Below, one piece after another: positions 27,172-36,105 of a stretch of 61,166 bases of DNA. The number at the start of each line of letters is the position of its first letter. Position 1 is the stretch's first letter. The position numbers and the translations under genes were made by a program. The stretch is from the NCBI GenBank assembly GCA_024743355.1, contig JANSWS010000003.1, positions 1-61,166 of the forward strand. The letters are read 5' to 3'. The DNA is from a bacterium (GTDB lineage: Bacteria > Planctomycetota > Planctomycetia > Pirellulales > Pirellulaceae). The notes under the pieces were generated by a model that searched no databases, was not told the DNA's origin, and saw nothing but the letters and a program-made list of their open reading frames with translations.

Positions 27172-29079
27172 TTATGGCTGCTCGCTGGTGATAGACTGAA
27201 GGCGATTCATCAAGTTGAGAATGTAGCTGTCGTAGCGCTGCGAAAGCTGAGCGTTTCGGGTTGGAATATTGGCGAAGTCCTTCCCGAGCTCCTCACTGGT
27301 AGGCTCGCACCAGTCCAAGCTGTTCATGGCCGTCATGGCTACGAACGTGTTGCTGTTTCTGGGATCCGCCATGAACACGAGCTGCTGCATGGCCACTTCG
27401 CGATCCGCTGGTTTGCCAAAGCGAGCCAGTGTTTCGTTGGCTATACACCGCACGTAAGGCGATGGGTCGGTGGTCATGCCTCGGGCGGCGGAAAGAGCTT
27501 CGGTCCGGGACTGGTCGCGCTGAGCCCGGATCAGCAAACCGTTGGCGACCCAGAATCGCACCCCCGAATCTTTGTGTAGGCGATGGCTCAGCAGTGCCGC
27601 TAAGTCCCCCTGAATAGTGCGACTGGCAAGATCTGCGACAGTGTAAAGGTCCTGCAGGGGATATTCCGGACTGTGTCCCAGTTCGTAGGGGGAAGCATCG
27701 CCGGCTCGTTCCAGCATCTCGCCTTCGGGTAAAAAGCCCAGGTCTTTGACTTCTTCCATCCACTCCCGGGTTGCATTTCGCATTCGGGACAGAACATCGG
27801 CATGCTTCGGAGAATCCGCTAGATTCTTGATCTGATAAGGATCTTCCTGAAGATCAAACAGTTCCTCGGAGGGCTTGGGTAGCCAGAATGCACGCTGAGC
27901 ATCATTCAATTGATTGGCGTCAAACATTCGTTTCCAGACTTGCGTAGTGGGAGTCTGAAACATGTAGTCCAGATAGGCGCCTTGCGGACGTTGTGGGTAG
28001 AAATTGCGAATGTACATGTAGCGTTCATCACGTACCGCCCGGGACATGTCATATCTTTCGTCCATCCGATCCCGAAAGCCGTAAATGTAGTCGGGATCTT
28101 GCGTGGCAAAGGGCCCGAGGAAGGCTTTTCCATGCAAGTACTCGGGAGGCTCTTTACCCGCCAGGCTCAACACGGTGGGCATCAAGTCAACGAAGCTCAC
28201 TAAACGATTCGATTCGCCCCCGGCTTCATATTGGTTCTGCACAAGATCTGCGAAGCGACTTGGTACGTGCACGATGAGCGGCACGTGAAGTCCGCTTTGG
28301 TACAACCACCGCTTCCCGCGCGGCATCCCGCTGCCATGATCGCCGTAGTAGAAAACGATGGTCTCATCCGCCAGTCCATCTTCGTCCAGTTGAGAAAGAA
28401 TCTGCCCAACCTGCTGATCCATCTCGCTAACGCGGTCGTAGTATTGTGCCCAATCCTGACGCACCTCGGGCGTGTCGGGATGGTAGGCAGGCACTGTTAC
28501 TTCATCCGCATTGTGCACGGCACGATGCGGCCGCGTGCGGAGTTTACTCTCGTGGCTGATGGTGAAGTTGAAAACGGCGAAAAAGGGCTGACCTGCTTGG
28601 CGGTTTCTCCAGTGGGCCTGATTGCTGGAGTCGTTCCACAGATCCTTTGGCGTGTCTAGGTTGTAGTCCTCTTTGGAGTTATTGGTGCAGTAATATCCCA
28701 GCTCGCGGAAATACTGAGGGTAAAGCTTGGCAACCGGAGGCAATCCCACTTGGCTCCGCATGTGCTGAGCGCCAAGACTGGTGGGGTACAATCCTGAAAT
28801 AAGCGTTGTCCGCGCTGGAGCGCACACCGGAGCGTTGGACCAGCAGTTTTTGTAAATCATGCCCTTGGCTGCCAGCGCATCGATGTTCGGCGTATCAGCA
28901 AAGGCGTCGCCATAGCATCCGAGCTGGGGACCATTGTCCTCCGAGGTGACCCACAGGATGTTGGGTTTGAAGGTGCTTTGCGCCCCACATTCGGTGGTGG
29001 CCAATAGGCAGCAAGCAGCTGCCAAGCCGCAAACAACCACGAAGTGCCAAGAGCTGGTTCGTCTTCCCATCCGCATCAC
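27172..29079 (-). CDS. Secreted type I sulfatase with C-terminal HEAT-like repeats
   Basis: 635 residues with a signal peptide (to about residue 33). The sulfatase start KPNILWVTSEDNGPQLGCYG carries the metal aspartate and asparagine, and C86 in CAPAR (86-90) is the formylglycine site of the C-x-P/A-x-R type. Activity therefore needs a formylglycine-generating enzyme. YYGDHGSGMPRGKRWLYQSG holds the distal metal ligands. After the alpha/beta core, residues about 480-610 form HEAT-like helices (DSGVRFWVANGLLIRAQ, SPYVRCIANETLARFG), an unusual tail that may bind the polysaccharide or a partner. Sulfated polysaccharides are the probable substrates, as in other planctomycetes. The precise linkage is not predictable from the sequence. 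Confidence 0.92.
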   Translation of the reverse strand: MMRMGRRTSSWHFVVVCGLAAACCLLATTECGAQSTFKPNILWVTSEDNGPQLGCYGDAFADTPNIDALAAKGMIYKNCWSNAPVCAPARTTLISGLYPTSLGAQHMRSQVGLPPVAKLYPQYFRELGYYCTNNSKEDYNLDTPKDLWNDSSNQAHWRNRQAGQPFFAVFNFTISHESKLRTRPHRAVHNADEVTVPAYHPDTPEVRQDWAQYYDRVSEMDQQVGQILSQLDEDGLADETIVFYYGDHGSGMPRGKRWLYQSGLHVPLIVHVPSRFADLVQNQYEAGGESNRLVSFVDLMPTVLSLAGKEPPEYLHGKAFLGPFATQDPDYIYGFRDRMDERYDMSRAVRDERYMYIRNFYPQRPQGAYLDYMFQTPTTQVWKRMFDANQLNDAQRAFWLPKPSEELFDLQEDPYQIKNLADSPKHADVLSRMRNATREWMEEVKDLGFLPEGEMLERAGDASPYELGHSPEYPLQDLYTVADLASRTIQGDLAALLSHRLHKDSGVRFWVANGLLIRAQRDQSRTEALSAARGMTTDPSPYVRCIANETLARFGKPADREVAMQQLVFMADPRNSNTFVAMTAMNSLDWCEPTSEELGKDFANIPTRNAQLSQRYDSYILNLMNRLQSITSEQP

Positions 29080-29522
29080 GAAGGTCCCTGAAGGATGACA
29101 TGAGTCTTGCTCGGCCGTATGAAGACCGTACCAACTTCATGATAGCGTTTCGCATGTCGGCGGGGACAGCAGATGCTGGTTTGCACCCATTCTCGATCAA
29201 GTAGCTGGCGATAGAATAGTGAGTAGACAAGATGGTGAAGCTTTACCGTCCTGGTGTTGCCACCCAGCCAGGCAAGCCCGGCTTGCAACGCTGTGCAGCA
29301 TTTTGCATCGAGCGGCTCGCCCGAAAATAAAGCACGACGAGCGAGTGAGTGAGTTTCGGTCGCCATCGAGTACATACTCGCTGGTGCCTTTGGCGCCTCG
29401 TGCTTGTAAATCCAATGCAAAAATGTTGCACAGCGTTGCCAGGCCTGTTGTTCAATCCCGATGAATGACGGGCGGGATTCGTTTCTGCCATTTCAAACGA
29501 GAATCTGCAAGGAGAAATAGCC
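29080..29522. other. 443-base divergent spacer between sulfatase and cyclophilin genes
   Basis: Holds the MITE-like element at 29285-29439, described separately, and a ribosome-binding site AAGGAG eight bases before the cyclophilin ATG. No convincing gene was found in the remainder. A promoter for each divergent gene is expected here but no clear consensus is visible. Confidence 0.5.
29285..29439. repeat. MITE-like element with long terminal inverted repeats
   Basis: Left end GCAACGCTGTGCAGCATTTTGCAT (29285-29308) is mirrored at 29415-29439 by ATGCAAAAATGTTGCACAGCG plus TTGC, with two differences. The interior also shows a weaker dyad (AGCACGACGAGCGAGTGAGT versus ACTCGC...CTCGTGCT). It contains no gene. 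A non-autonomous mobile element is inferred. Confidence 0.65.
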
Positions 29523-30110
29523 ATGTTTCGTTGGATTTCAGCGTTGCTCATGCTCAGTTTTCTCAGCGCCAACAGTTGGGCGCAGGATGACACATCGCAA
29601 GACAAGAAAGGTAAGACAGTGATCGAATTTAAAACGAACGTGGGCGACTTTAAGGTGGAACTATTCACCAAGGAAGCTCCGATTTCCTCCGAGAATTTCC
29701 TTCAGTACGCCAAGGATGGATTCTATGAGGGCACAATCTTCCACCGGGTCATCGACGGGTTCATGATCCAAGGCGGTGGTTTCGACAAGAATCTCCAACA
29801 GAAGAAGACCCGCGCGGCCATCAAGAACGAAGCCGGCAATGGCCTCAAGAATGACAAGTACACGCTGGCTATGGCTCGCACATCGGTTCCCGATAGTGCT
29901 ACCAGTCAGTTTTTCATTAACACGACCGACAATGGATTCCTCAATCGTGAAGAGGCCCAAGATGGCGTTGGCTATGCGGTGTTCGGGCGCGTTATCGAGG
30001 GTCAGGATGTCATCGACAAGATCGGCAAAGTGGCCACAGGCACGCAAGCCGGCATGCGCGACGTGCCACGAGAGGCAGTGGTAGTCGAAGCCGTGCAAGT
30101 TCAGGAATAG
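29523..30110 (+). CDS. Exported peptidyl-prolyl cis-trans isomerase, cyclophilin type
   Basis: 195 residues with a signal peptide ([20 protein letters not shown]), so the enzyme is probably periplasmic. It would catalyse proline isomerisation during folding of exported proteins. Cyclophilin signatures are intact: [21 protein letters not shown] with the catalytic arginine in [23 protein letters not shown], and the [18 protein letters not shown] block. It resembles PpiA. The ribosome-binding site AAGGAG, eight bases upstream, fixes the start at 29523. It converges on hisA with a 45-base gap. Confidence 0.95.
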   Translation: MFRWISALLMLSFLSANSWAQDDTSQDKKGKTVIEFKTNVGDFKVELFTKEAPISSENFLQYAKDGFYEGTIFHRVIDGFMIQGGGFDKNLQQKKTRAAIKNEAGNGLKNDKYTLAMARTSVPDSATSQFFINTTDNGFLNREEAQDGVGYAVFGRVIEGQDVIDKIGKVATGTQAGMRDVPREAVVVEAVQVQE

Positions 30111-30155
30111 CTCGCAGGCTGGTCGCGGCGGAAGCGCTGACTGCCTGCACGGAAG

Positions 30156-30893
30156 CTATTGCTGGAAGCGGCGAATGGCTTCCGCCAGGTCGAGCGAGCC
30201 ATCATACAGGGCCCGCCCAATGATGGCCGCATGAGTACCGGCCGCGGCCAGCTGCTCGAGATCCTGAAGAGTGCTGACTCCCCCCGAGGCGACAACCGGA
30301 ATGGACGTTGCCGACCGCATTTCAGCCAGTTGCTGAAAATTCGGTCCGCTCATCATGCCGTCCTTAGCGATGTCGGTATACACGATGGCGGCTACCTGCT
30401 GCGTAGCCGCGGCGATCTGCTGCACCAAGGCAACGGCGGAGGTATCAGACGTATTGAGCCAACCGTCCGTGGCGACCATGCCGTCTCGGGCATCGACCCC
30501 AAGCACCAATTGCTTGGGGAATTTCTCAGCCATCCGCACGAACCAATCCGGCTCGCGCAAGGCCCGGGTGCCCACGATCACGCGTTTTAGTCCTAGCTTT
30601 AGCCAGCGTTCAATGGTTGCTTCGCTGCGAACGCCGCCTCCCAGTTGGCATTCCAGGTCGGTCTCTTTGAGAATCTGCTCGACGACTGCCGTATTGGGGG
30701 ACCCACGCTCGGCGATTTCCCCATCGCGTGCACCGTCCAGATCCACTAGATGGAGATAGCGGGTGCCGGCATCCCGCCACTTGGCAGCCATGATGGCGGG
30801 GTTATCGGAGAAGATCGTTTCGCGATTATAGTCGCCTTGCTTGAGGCGAACGCACATGCCTCCGCGTAGGTCGATGGCTGGCCAAATCTGCAT
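30156..30893 (-). CDS. hisA: Phosphoribosylformimino-5-aminoimidazole carboxamide ribotide isomerase
   Basis: About 245 residues from ATG 30893; an in-frame ATG at 30905 adds four residues. HisA isomerises ProFAR to PRFAR in histidine biosynthesis. It is a (beta/alpha)8 barrel with two phosphate sites. Visible markers are WPAIDLRGGMCVRLKQGDY with the catalytic first-strand aspartate, LQLGGGVR-like text (CQLGGGVRSEATIERWLKLG), VLGVDARDGMVATDGW, IYTDIAKDGMMSGPN with the second catalytic aspartate, and PVVASGGVSTLQDL. No other his gene is adjacent, so hisA is apparently isolated here. Confidence 0.96.
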   Translation of the reverse strand: MQIWPAIDLRGGMCVRLKQGDYNRETIFSDNPAIMAAKWRDAGTRYLHLVDLDGARDGEIAERGSPNTAVVEQILKETDLECQLGGGVRSEATIERWLKLGLKRVIVGTRALREPDWFVRMAEKFPKQLVLGVDARDGMVATDGWLNTSDTSAVALVQQIAAATQQVAAIVYTDIAKDGMMSGPNFQQLAEMRSATSIPVVASGGVSTLQDLEQLAAAGTHAAIIGRALYDGSLDLAEAIRRFQQ

Positions 30894-30905
30894 GGCAACT
30901 CTCAT

Positions 30906-31273
30906 TGAAGTGGGTGACTGAGGACCGAAGGCTGAGGGCTGAGTGCCAACCCAGGTCTAAACTTAAAACCTATCCGAAAACCGTTAGCCGCTTTGGCGTT
31001 AGCCGCGGTTCTCTTCGGTTTTCGGATAGGTTCTTGTGCGCATGACGCAGCTGCCCAGGATTCCCAAACCTGGCTCAGTGGCCTCCGAATCCGTTGATTT
31101 ACAGATCTACTTAGGGATACACGTGCCGAAGGTGCTCAGGTTTGCTAAGCCTATTTGCCATATTGGTCGCCGGCGCAGCGGCATCAAGCTTGGCAACAAA
31201 AGAGTCAGCGACTCGCGCAACAGCAGCTTTGCTGTGATGGGTTGGGACAAGCCGCCGCAATTTTACGCGATAT
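30906..31273. other. 368-base spacer between MacB-type permease and hisA
   Basis: Contains the perfect palindromic repeat at 30967-31032. The rest shows no supported gene. A plus-strand open frame here (31036-31344) is short, overlaps the permease end and lacks a recognisable product. The final 40 bases are rich in short GC dyads but lack a T-run. Confidence 0.45.
30967..31032. repeat. Palindromic intergenic repeat, copy 2, with perfect 16-bp arms
   Basis: AACCTATCCGAAAACC and its exact reverse complement GGTTTTCGGATAGGTT bound a GC-rich core containing GCCGCTTTGGCGTTAGCCGC. It aligns with the copy at 15824-15887, which has fewer conserved arm bases. The symmetry would form a strong hairpin in either DNA strand. 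It occupies the leader region upstream of hisA on the minus strand. Confidence 0.85.
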
Positions 31274-32596
31274 CTACTGGTGGCGGAGCGCCTCGATGGG
31301 ATTCATCATGGCGGCTTTGCGAGCAGGGTAGACTCCGAAGATGACGCCCGTGAATACGGAAATGGCGAAGGCTACCAGGATGCTCCAAGCACTGGTCAGA
31401 GTTGGAATACCGGCGAATCGGGTCACAGCCCATGGCAGGCTGACTCCGATGATGACCCCGATGAGACCACCGGTGGTGCTCAGAACGACGGTTTCAAATA
31501 AGAACTGTCGAATGATATCTCTGCGCTTCGCCCCGATCGCGCGACGAATACCAATCTCACGCGTCCGCTCGGTAACGGTCGCCAACATGATATTCATGAT
31601 GCCGATACCACCCACAAGCAAACTGATGCCCGCAATGGAACCCAGAACTATATTCCAAATTTTCTTTTCGTGTTCTGCCTGTTGCAGCAATTCCAGAGGC
31701 ACAACGACTTCATATTCGTGGTCGTTCTTATGTTTGGTCGAGAGTAGCTTGCGTACCATCTCTGCTGTTTGCGGAACAACTTCCTCTGACTCCACGCTGA
31801 TGGCAATCTCGCTGAGTTCATTCAGTTCGTAGGAGCGACTGCCGGCGCTGACGATACGTTGCAGTTCACCGAATCGGCTGCGAGAGGATGAAATTGGAAT
31901 GTACAAGTCTTCGTTGAGGTCATCAGCGCCGATCTGTCCGGCGCGGGCGTTGCCCGAACCCTGCTGTCGCAAAATACCTACCACTCGAAAAGCCCCTTTG
32001 TCGATCAGCACGTTTTGGCCGAGTGGATCCTCGAAAGAGAACAGTTTGCGGGCTGCACCTTCACTGAGCACCACGACATTGGCGAACTCTTGCAGGTCGT
32101 CGTGATTGAGGAATCTTCCCCGGGCCATTTTCAAGTTCTTGACCTGCAACAGTTCCGGGGTAGTTCCCAGAATGCGTGCGTTGGGCATCCGGTGCCGTGT
32201 ATGTTGACAATCCTTGCGAAGCAAGGAGATCGGCACGATCTGGCTGGCCACTGTACTTGAGTTGTGGTCGAGTTGCTTGAGACCCTCCAGCACCCGCAAA
32301 TCTTCGTGCTTAAGGCCGTAGGCGAGCACCCGCGAGCTGGATTGCTGCGATCCAGAATTTGTCGATGACCCACCATCGTTCTTTCCGCCGCTTCCGGGGC
32401 GCACGCTGCGAACCATGATGTTGTTTGCCCCCAGCTGCCGAATCTGGTCAACAGCCGCTTTCTTGGAGCCTTCGCCGACGCTGAGCATGGCGATGACCGA
32501 AGCCACGCCCAGAATGGTTCCCAGGATGGTTAAGAAGCTTCGCAATTTGTGAAGCAGAAGATTTCTGGCTGCAAGTTTAAAAGTGGCAATCCACAC
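31274..32596 (-). CDS. MacB-type ABC transporter permease (FtsX-like, without ATPase domain)
   Basis: 440 residues. It has an N-terminal membrane helix followed by the MacB periplasmic core domain (residues about 45-290). A C-terminal FtsX three-helix permease block includes TERTREIGIRRAIGAKRRDI, the conserved cytosolic loop. GGIGIMNIMLATV precedes that loop as in MacB. No Walker motifs are present. It begins 112 bases after the adaptor gene and shares its strand, so the two likely belong to one tripartite-type efflux or export pump. The matching ATPase is not in the neighbourhood. Confidence 0.9.
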   Translation of the reverse strand: MWIATFKLAARNLLLHKLRSFLTILGTILGVASVIAMLSVGEGSKKAAVDQIRQLGANNIMVRSVRPGSGGKNDGGSSTNSGSQQSSSRVLAYGLKHEDLRVLEGLKQLDHNSSTVASQIVPISLLRKDCQHTRHRMPNARILGTTPELLQVKNLKMARGRFLNHDDLQEFANVVVLSEGAARKLFSFEDPLGQNVLIDKGAFRVVGILRQQGSGNARAGQIGADDLNEDLYIPISSSRSRFGELQRIVSAGSRSYELNELSEIAISVESEEVVPQTAEMVRKLLSTKHKNDHEYEVVVPLELLQQAEHEKKIWNIVLGSIAGISLLVGGIGIMNIMLATVTERTREIGIRRAIGAKRRDIIRQFLFETVVLSTTGGLIGVIIGVSLPWAVTRFAGIPTLTSAWSILVAFAISVFTGVIFGVYPARKAAMMNPIEALRHQ

Positions 32597-32708
32597 GATG
32601 AAACACAGCCTCTCTCGCTAACAGGAGCGCTCACGACCGGCTTAGGAATCGCGGCCAGTACGAGACGTTCGGCATCAACCAGAATTCTTGCTAATCGATA
32701 GCGGCCGA

Positions 32709-34337
32709 CTAATTGATGGCCGCCGAGTTGGAATCGCTGTGTGCCACCAGGTTCTCGGTGGCATCGACGGCTTCCGAAGTCTCGGGTTCCGCTTCCTGGG
32801 CGGAATCATCGCGAATGGCTCCTGGGTTCAGAACCACCAGATCGCCCACATTTACGCCGTCATTGATGGCCACGTATTGATCATTGCTGGGGCCGACTTC
32901 CACCCGTCTGCGTACCAGACCTAAATCCGATTTTACGTATACCCAATTGTTTCCAGAACGTTGCACGACGGCCTGAATGGGCACGGCATTAACGGCGGGG
33001 AAGTAATCCACGTTCACTTCGCAGACAGCAGTCATACCAGGTTTCAGCTGATAGACATCGTCGTTAATGGTCACGACCGTCTTGTAGGTTTTGGTATTGG
33101 AGTAGTAGCTTCTTTCGGGAAGAACTGCGACTGACTTGACCGTTCCCGAATAGGATCGATCGGGAAAAGCGTCAACGGTTACTGCTACATTGAGCCCGGG
33201 TTGCATGCGATCCAACGCCGACTCGTGAACATCCATAACAACTTGCATTTGTCGCAAGTTGGGGATGGAAAGAATATGCTGTCTTGGACGCACGGGTACG
33301 CCCTCGGCGATGTCATCATCACGCGAGGATTGTGGCTCGGCATACGCGACCATACCGTCTTGAGGCGCGTAAATTTTGCAAAGCTCCAGTTGTCGCTTGT
33401 AACGCTTGAGCCGTTCTTCTTCCTTCATCAGCTGTTCGGTGCGGCTCTTCAGTACGCCTTCCATCTGCGCCATTCGAGCTCGGTTACTAACGACCGTTTG
33501 GCGAAGATTTTGTTCCGCAGTTCGCAGTTTGCCTTGCAGTTCCAGCTTCTGCATTTCCCGATCATAAGTGTTGAGTTTCTCCAGCGAGGCCGTTTGGGTC
33601 TGCAACTTATTCAGCTTGGCGGCGTAGTCACCCTCAGCCTGCAAGTATCCGAGAACGGATCGATCCATCTCGCTCTTGCCCGCGTAACCCAACTTGAACA
33701 AGCTCTCCATGCCAACCTTTTCGTTGCGACGAAGTTCGAGATTCATCTCGGCAGCCAGGATTTCATTATTGAGATCGTCAATCGCTCGTTCGATGGCTTC
33801 CAATGCCAGCTGGTGTGACCCGCGGGTTTCGTCTTCGAACATGGCCAACTCCAATTTGGAGAGCTCAACATCCAGCTTGGCCTTATCTTCATCCGTCTGA
33901 TTTTGGATGACTTGATTCTCCAAATTCGCCTCTGCCTGAAAGAACTGGCTGCGAGCCTCTTCGGTATCCAGAATCTGCTCATCGAGCTCCGTTTGAATGG
34001 CTGTGGAATCCAATTCGCAAATCAGATCGCCCTTGGAAACGGATGCACCGTTGGGAATGATCCAAACAATTGGTGTACCCGAGATGCCATCGTTGCGAAC
34101 ATCGTCGACTTCACACAAGACTTGAATGTTGGTTTGGCTTTCTAGATTGCCCTGTTCCACGATGGTCAATGGCAAATCACGAGGTTCAACGCGGTACGTC
34201 AATAAATCTGACTCGGCGACCATGTCGGCTTCGGGTAATAGTCCGAACTGACTGAAGCCCACAGCACCCACCACCATCAGGGCAGCGAGACCATAGAAAC
34301 GCGGACTACGGGCGATATGGAGAAGGCCTTGTAACAT
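32709..34337 (-). CDS. MacA/HlyD-type periplasmic adaptor (membrane fusion) protein
   Basis: 542 residues from ATG 34337; a further 22 codons upstream are unlikely to be used. A single N-terminal membrane helix (about residues 14-32) anchors the protein. A lipoyl-like half (VLCEVDDVRNDGISGTPIVWIIPNGASVSKGDLICELDS) is followed by a long alpha-helical hairpin (about residues 105-290). The second lipoyl half (YAPQDGMVAYAEPQSSRDDDIAEGV) comes next, then beta-barrel and membrane-proximal domains ending in a Glu-rich tail. This is the order of MacA/HlyD adaptors. It is longer than usual (370-400) mainly through the hairpin and a tail. It pairs with the downstream permease. Confidence 0.88.
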   Translation of the reverse strand: MLQGLLHIARSPRFYGLAALMVVGAVGFSQFGLLPEADMVAESDLLTYRVEPRDLPLTIVEQGNLESQTNIQVLCEVDDVRNDGISGTPIVWIIPNGASVSKGDLICELDSTAIQTELDEQILDTEEARSQFFQAEANLENQVIQNQTDEDKAKLDVELSKLELAMFEDETRGSHQLALEAIERAIDDLNNEILAAEMNLELRRNEKVGMESLFKLGYAGKSEMDRSVLGYLQAEGDYAAKLNKLQTQTASLEKLNTYDREMQKLELQGKLRTAEQNLRQTVVSNRARMAQMEGVLKSRTEQLMKEEERLKRYKRQLELCKIYAPQDGMVAYAEPQSSRDDDIAEGVPVRPRQHILSIPNLRQMQVVMDVHESALDRMQPGLNVAVTVDAFPDRSYSGTVKSVAVLPERSYYSNTKTYKTVVTINDDVYQLKPGMTAVCEVNVDYFPAVNAVPIQAVVQRSGNNWVYVKSDLGLVRRRVEVGPSNDQYVAINDGVNVGDLVVLNPGAIRDDSAQEAEPETSEAVDATENLVAHSDSNSAAIN

Positions 34338-34806
34338 GTTGTTAAGTGCCTGTCTGGAAAGCGTGGTGGGAAACTCGAAATACCGCCGGCCAAAGCGACG
34401 CAAGCGGTAACATCAGTTTTGGGTTTTGCTATCTCTCACAACCGATTCCGAAAGAGAGCGGTTCATTGGAGCTAACAAAAGGGTGGGATCAATGACAGAT
34501 CGAAGTATTTCATCTGTCGAGGCGGGACCCTCAGTATAGTAGGTATCCGCACAGGCCACCATTCGAATAAGCCACGTTTCGTGCTTTCCCGCCACGATTC
34601 TGTATCTATCGGATCGGCTGAAGGGCCCCGGAAATGCCATGCAAAGGCAGCTGGAATGGCCGCTCTGCGTAAGTTAAAAGTTGCTTGAAGGGGTTAGTAG
34701 GAAAGTGCGTTTAGCCCACTCGAGGGGTGTGCTTCTCCCTCGAGCACTTAGGTCTCGAATATCGAAGCAATTGGATCGGATTGGTTCTTGCCCGGGGCCC
34801 CTTGCC
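34338..34806. other. 469-base spacer between adaptor and prepilin-peptidase-like genes
   Basis: No coding region is supported; short frames such as 34413-34640 have no recognisable content. A perfect 8-bp hairpin CTCGAGGG / CCCTCGAG (34719-34726 with 34737-34744) lies about 60 bases after the minus-strand peptidase-like gene and could weakly terminate it. No T-run follows it. A promoter for the adaptor gene is presumably present but was not recognised. Confidence 0.4.
34719..34744 (-). terminator. Hairpin downstream of the prepilin-peptidase-like gene
   Basis: Eight perfect base pairs (CTCGAGGG with CCCTCGAG) around a ten-base loop. No downstream U-tract is seen, so a Rho-independent terminator is doubtful; the symmetry is the only evidence. 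Confidence 0.3.
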
Positions 34807-36105
34807 TTACCCCGCAGTAGAGCCGTTCAGGCTTTCCTGGGCCTCGTCGTCTTCCCAGTCCTCATCGCTATCGCTGTCTGGGTCAGGCTCGCTCGGTTGT
34901 GATTCAGACTCTGCGGCGGGTGCAACTGCCACAAAAAAAACCGTCCCGATCGCAAGCAGCAGCAGTCCCAGCAGCTGTCGCACGACCACCGGGATACTGT
35001 CGGGCAGAAGTTCCAGGCCGTAGATGGGCTTCCACATAGCCCGAAAGAGCAGCAGTCCCAGCCAGACCCAGACCGTCAGATCGGACACACGCGCAAAACG
35101 ACTGACGAGCTTTGGACGGACGAAAATCCCGATCAACCAGCAGCATAAGGAGGCAGCCATGAGGAGGACGAAGGTCATCGACACGACTGACTGCCATCCG
35201 ACCAGGCATCCGGCTACAGCCATGGAGCCGCAGAATTGCCGGGCTCCCGCGGTGGCGGGATCCGAACTCATCAGTGAGCGATCGAAATGTCGGTAGAGCA
35301 AGGGAGCGAGCACGCGCGCAACGGCCATGCCGGCCACCGCACCACATAGCAGGCTGGTGAGCGCATCGAGCCGTGCCTCCACAAAACCGTCGGCAGCAGC
35401 CTCTCTCCAGCGAACCACGATGACCTGTGGATCTACCATGGCAGCCACGGACACTGGTACGAGACACCACAAGAAAAGTGTCAGAGGAACTGCACGACGA
35501 CGAACGGCGATCAGAGCGGCCGCGATCAGGCCGCTCAGTGCAAACAAATAAACGGTCAACCTCAGGCCCAAAAGCCACGGATCAGCGATGCGAGCCAAGC
35601 CGCTGACGCCGATCGAATTCCCGCGAACTCCCGGCAAATTGCCGCCAGTGCTCAAGAACTCGGACAAATAAACAATGAAGAAGACGATGGCCACTCCCAA
35701 CTCAACCAATGGATATTGGACCGAAATCGGCAAACGGCAAACACGGCAGCGACCGCGCAGTCGGACCCAGGCCAGTACCGGAATATTATCGCGGGCTCGA
35801 ATCGAACTGCCGCAATAGGGGCAGCCGGAATGTCCGCCGATTTTGCGCCCTAGCGGCAAGCGATAAGCGACTACATTCAAAAAGCTGCCGATCGAGGCGC
35901 CGACGGCGACAAACCAGGTGGCAATCGTGGCGTCCAAGAGGCTGGATACGAAGGCCAAACCCCAATCGCTGCCCGTGGAACGTTTGGCAAAGGTCATCCC
36001 GCCAATCAAGGTTTGGACGCCGACATATACTAGCATCGCTGAGATGATCGCCAGCCATAGACCGCGGTAGGGCCAATTGGGGTGTTTCTTACGTCGCGAG
36101 CGCAT
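34807..36105 (-). CDS. Prepilin peptidase (A24/PilD)-like membrane protein, apparently without catalytic aspartates
   Basis: 432 residues from ATG 36105; the frame continues to 36387 without support. After one membrane helix comes SIGSFLNVVAYRLPLGRKIGGHSGCPYC, the N-terminal domain of PilD. The spacing C95-x2-C98-x21-C120-x2-C123 is exactly the zinc-binding pattern of that domain, thought to serve the N-methylation activity. In the peptidase half, by eye alignment, the family LIDLE...IPD site reads LIAVRRRAVPL (about 198-208). The GxGD stretch before the GWQ motif reads GARQFCGSMAVAGCLVGWQ, so both aspartates seem to be lost. D225 is the only nearby aspartate. Several further membrane helices follow and the tail is acidic (DSDEDWEDDE). 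Active processing of pseudopilins by this protein is therefore doubtful. Confidence 0.82.
   Translation of the reverse strand: MRSRRKKHPNWPYRGLWLAIISAMLVYVGVQTLIGGMTFAKRSTGSDWGLAFVSSLLDATIATWFVAVGASIGSFLNVVAYRLPLGRKIGGHSGCPYCGSSIRARDNIPVLAWVRLRGRCRVCRLPISVQYPLVELGVAIVFFIVYLSEFLSTGGNLPGVRGNSIGVSGLARIADPWLLGLRLTVYLFALSGLIAAALIAVRRRAVPLTLFLWCLVPVSVAAMVDPQVIVVRWREAAADGFVEARLDALTSLLCGAVAGMAVARVLAPLLYRHFDRSLMSSDPATAGARQFCGSMAVAGCLVGWQSVVSMTFVLLMAASLCCWLIGIFVRPKLVSRFARVSDLTVWVWLGLLLFRAMWKPIYGLELLPDSIPVVVRQLLGLLLLAIGTVFFVAVAPAAESESQPSEPDPDSDSDEDWEDDEAQESLNGSTAG

Noticed and set aside
30956-31036. Possible intrinsic terminator at the strong palindrome
   Set aside because: The hairpin has no T-run on either side, and a second copy elsewhere shows it to be a dispersed repeat.
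34413-34640. A 75-codon frame in the 469-base spacer
   Set aside because: No start signal, no domain, and no relation to either neighbour.
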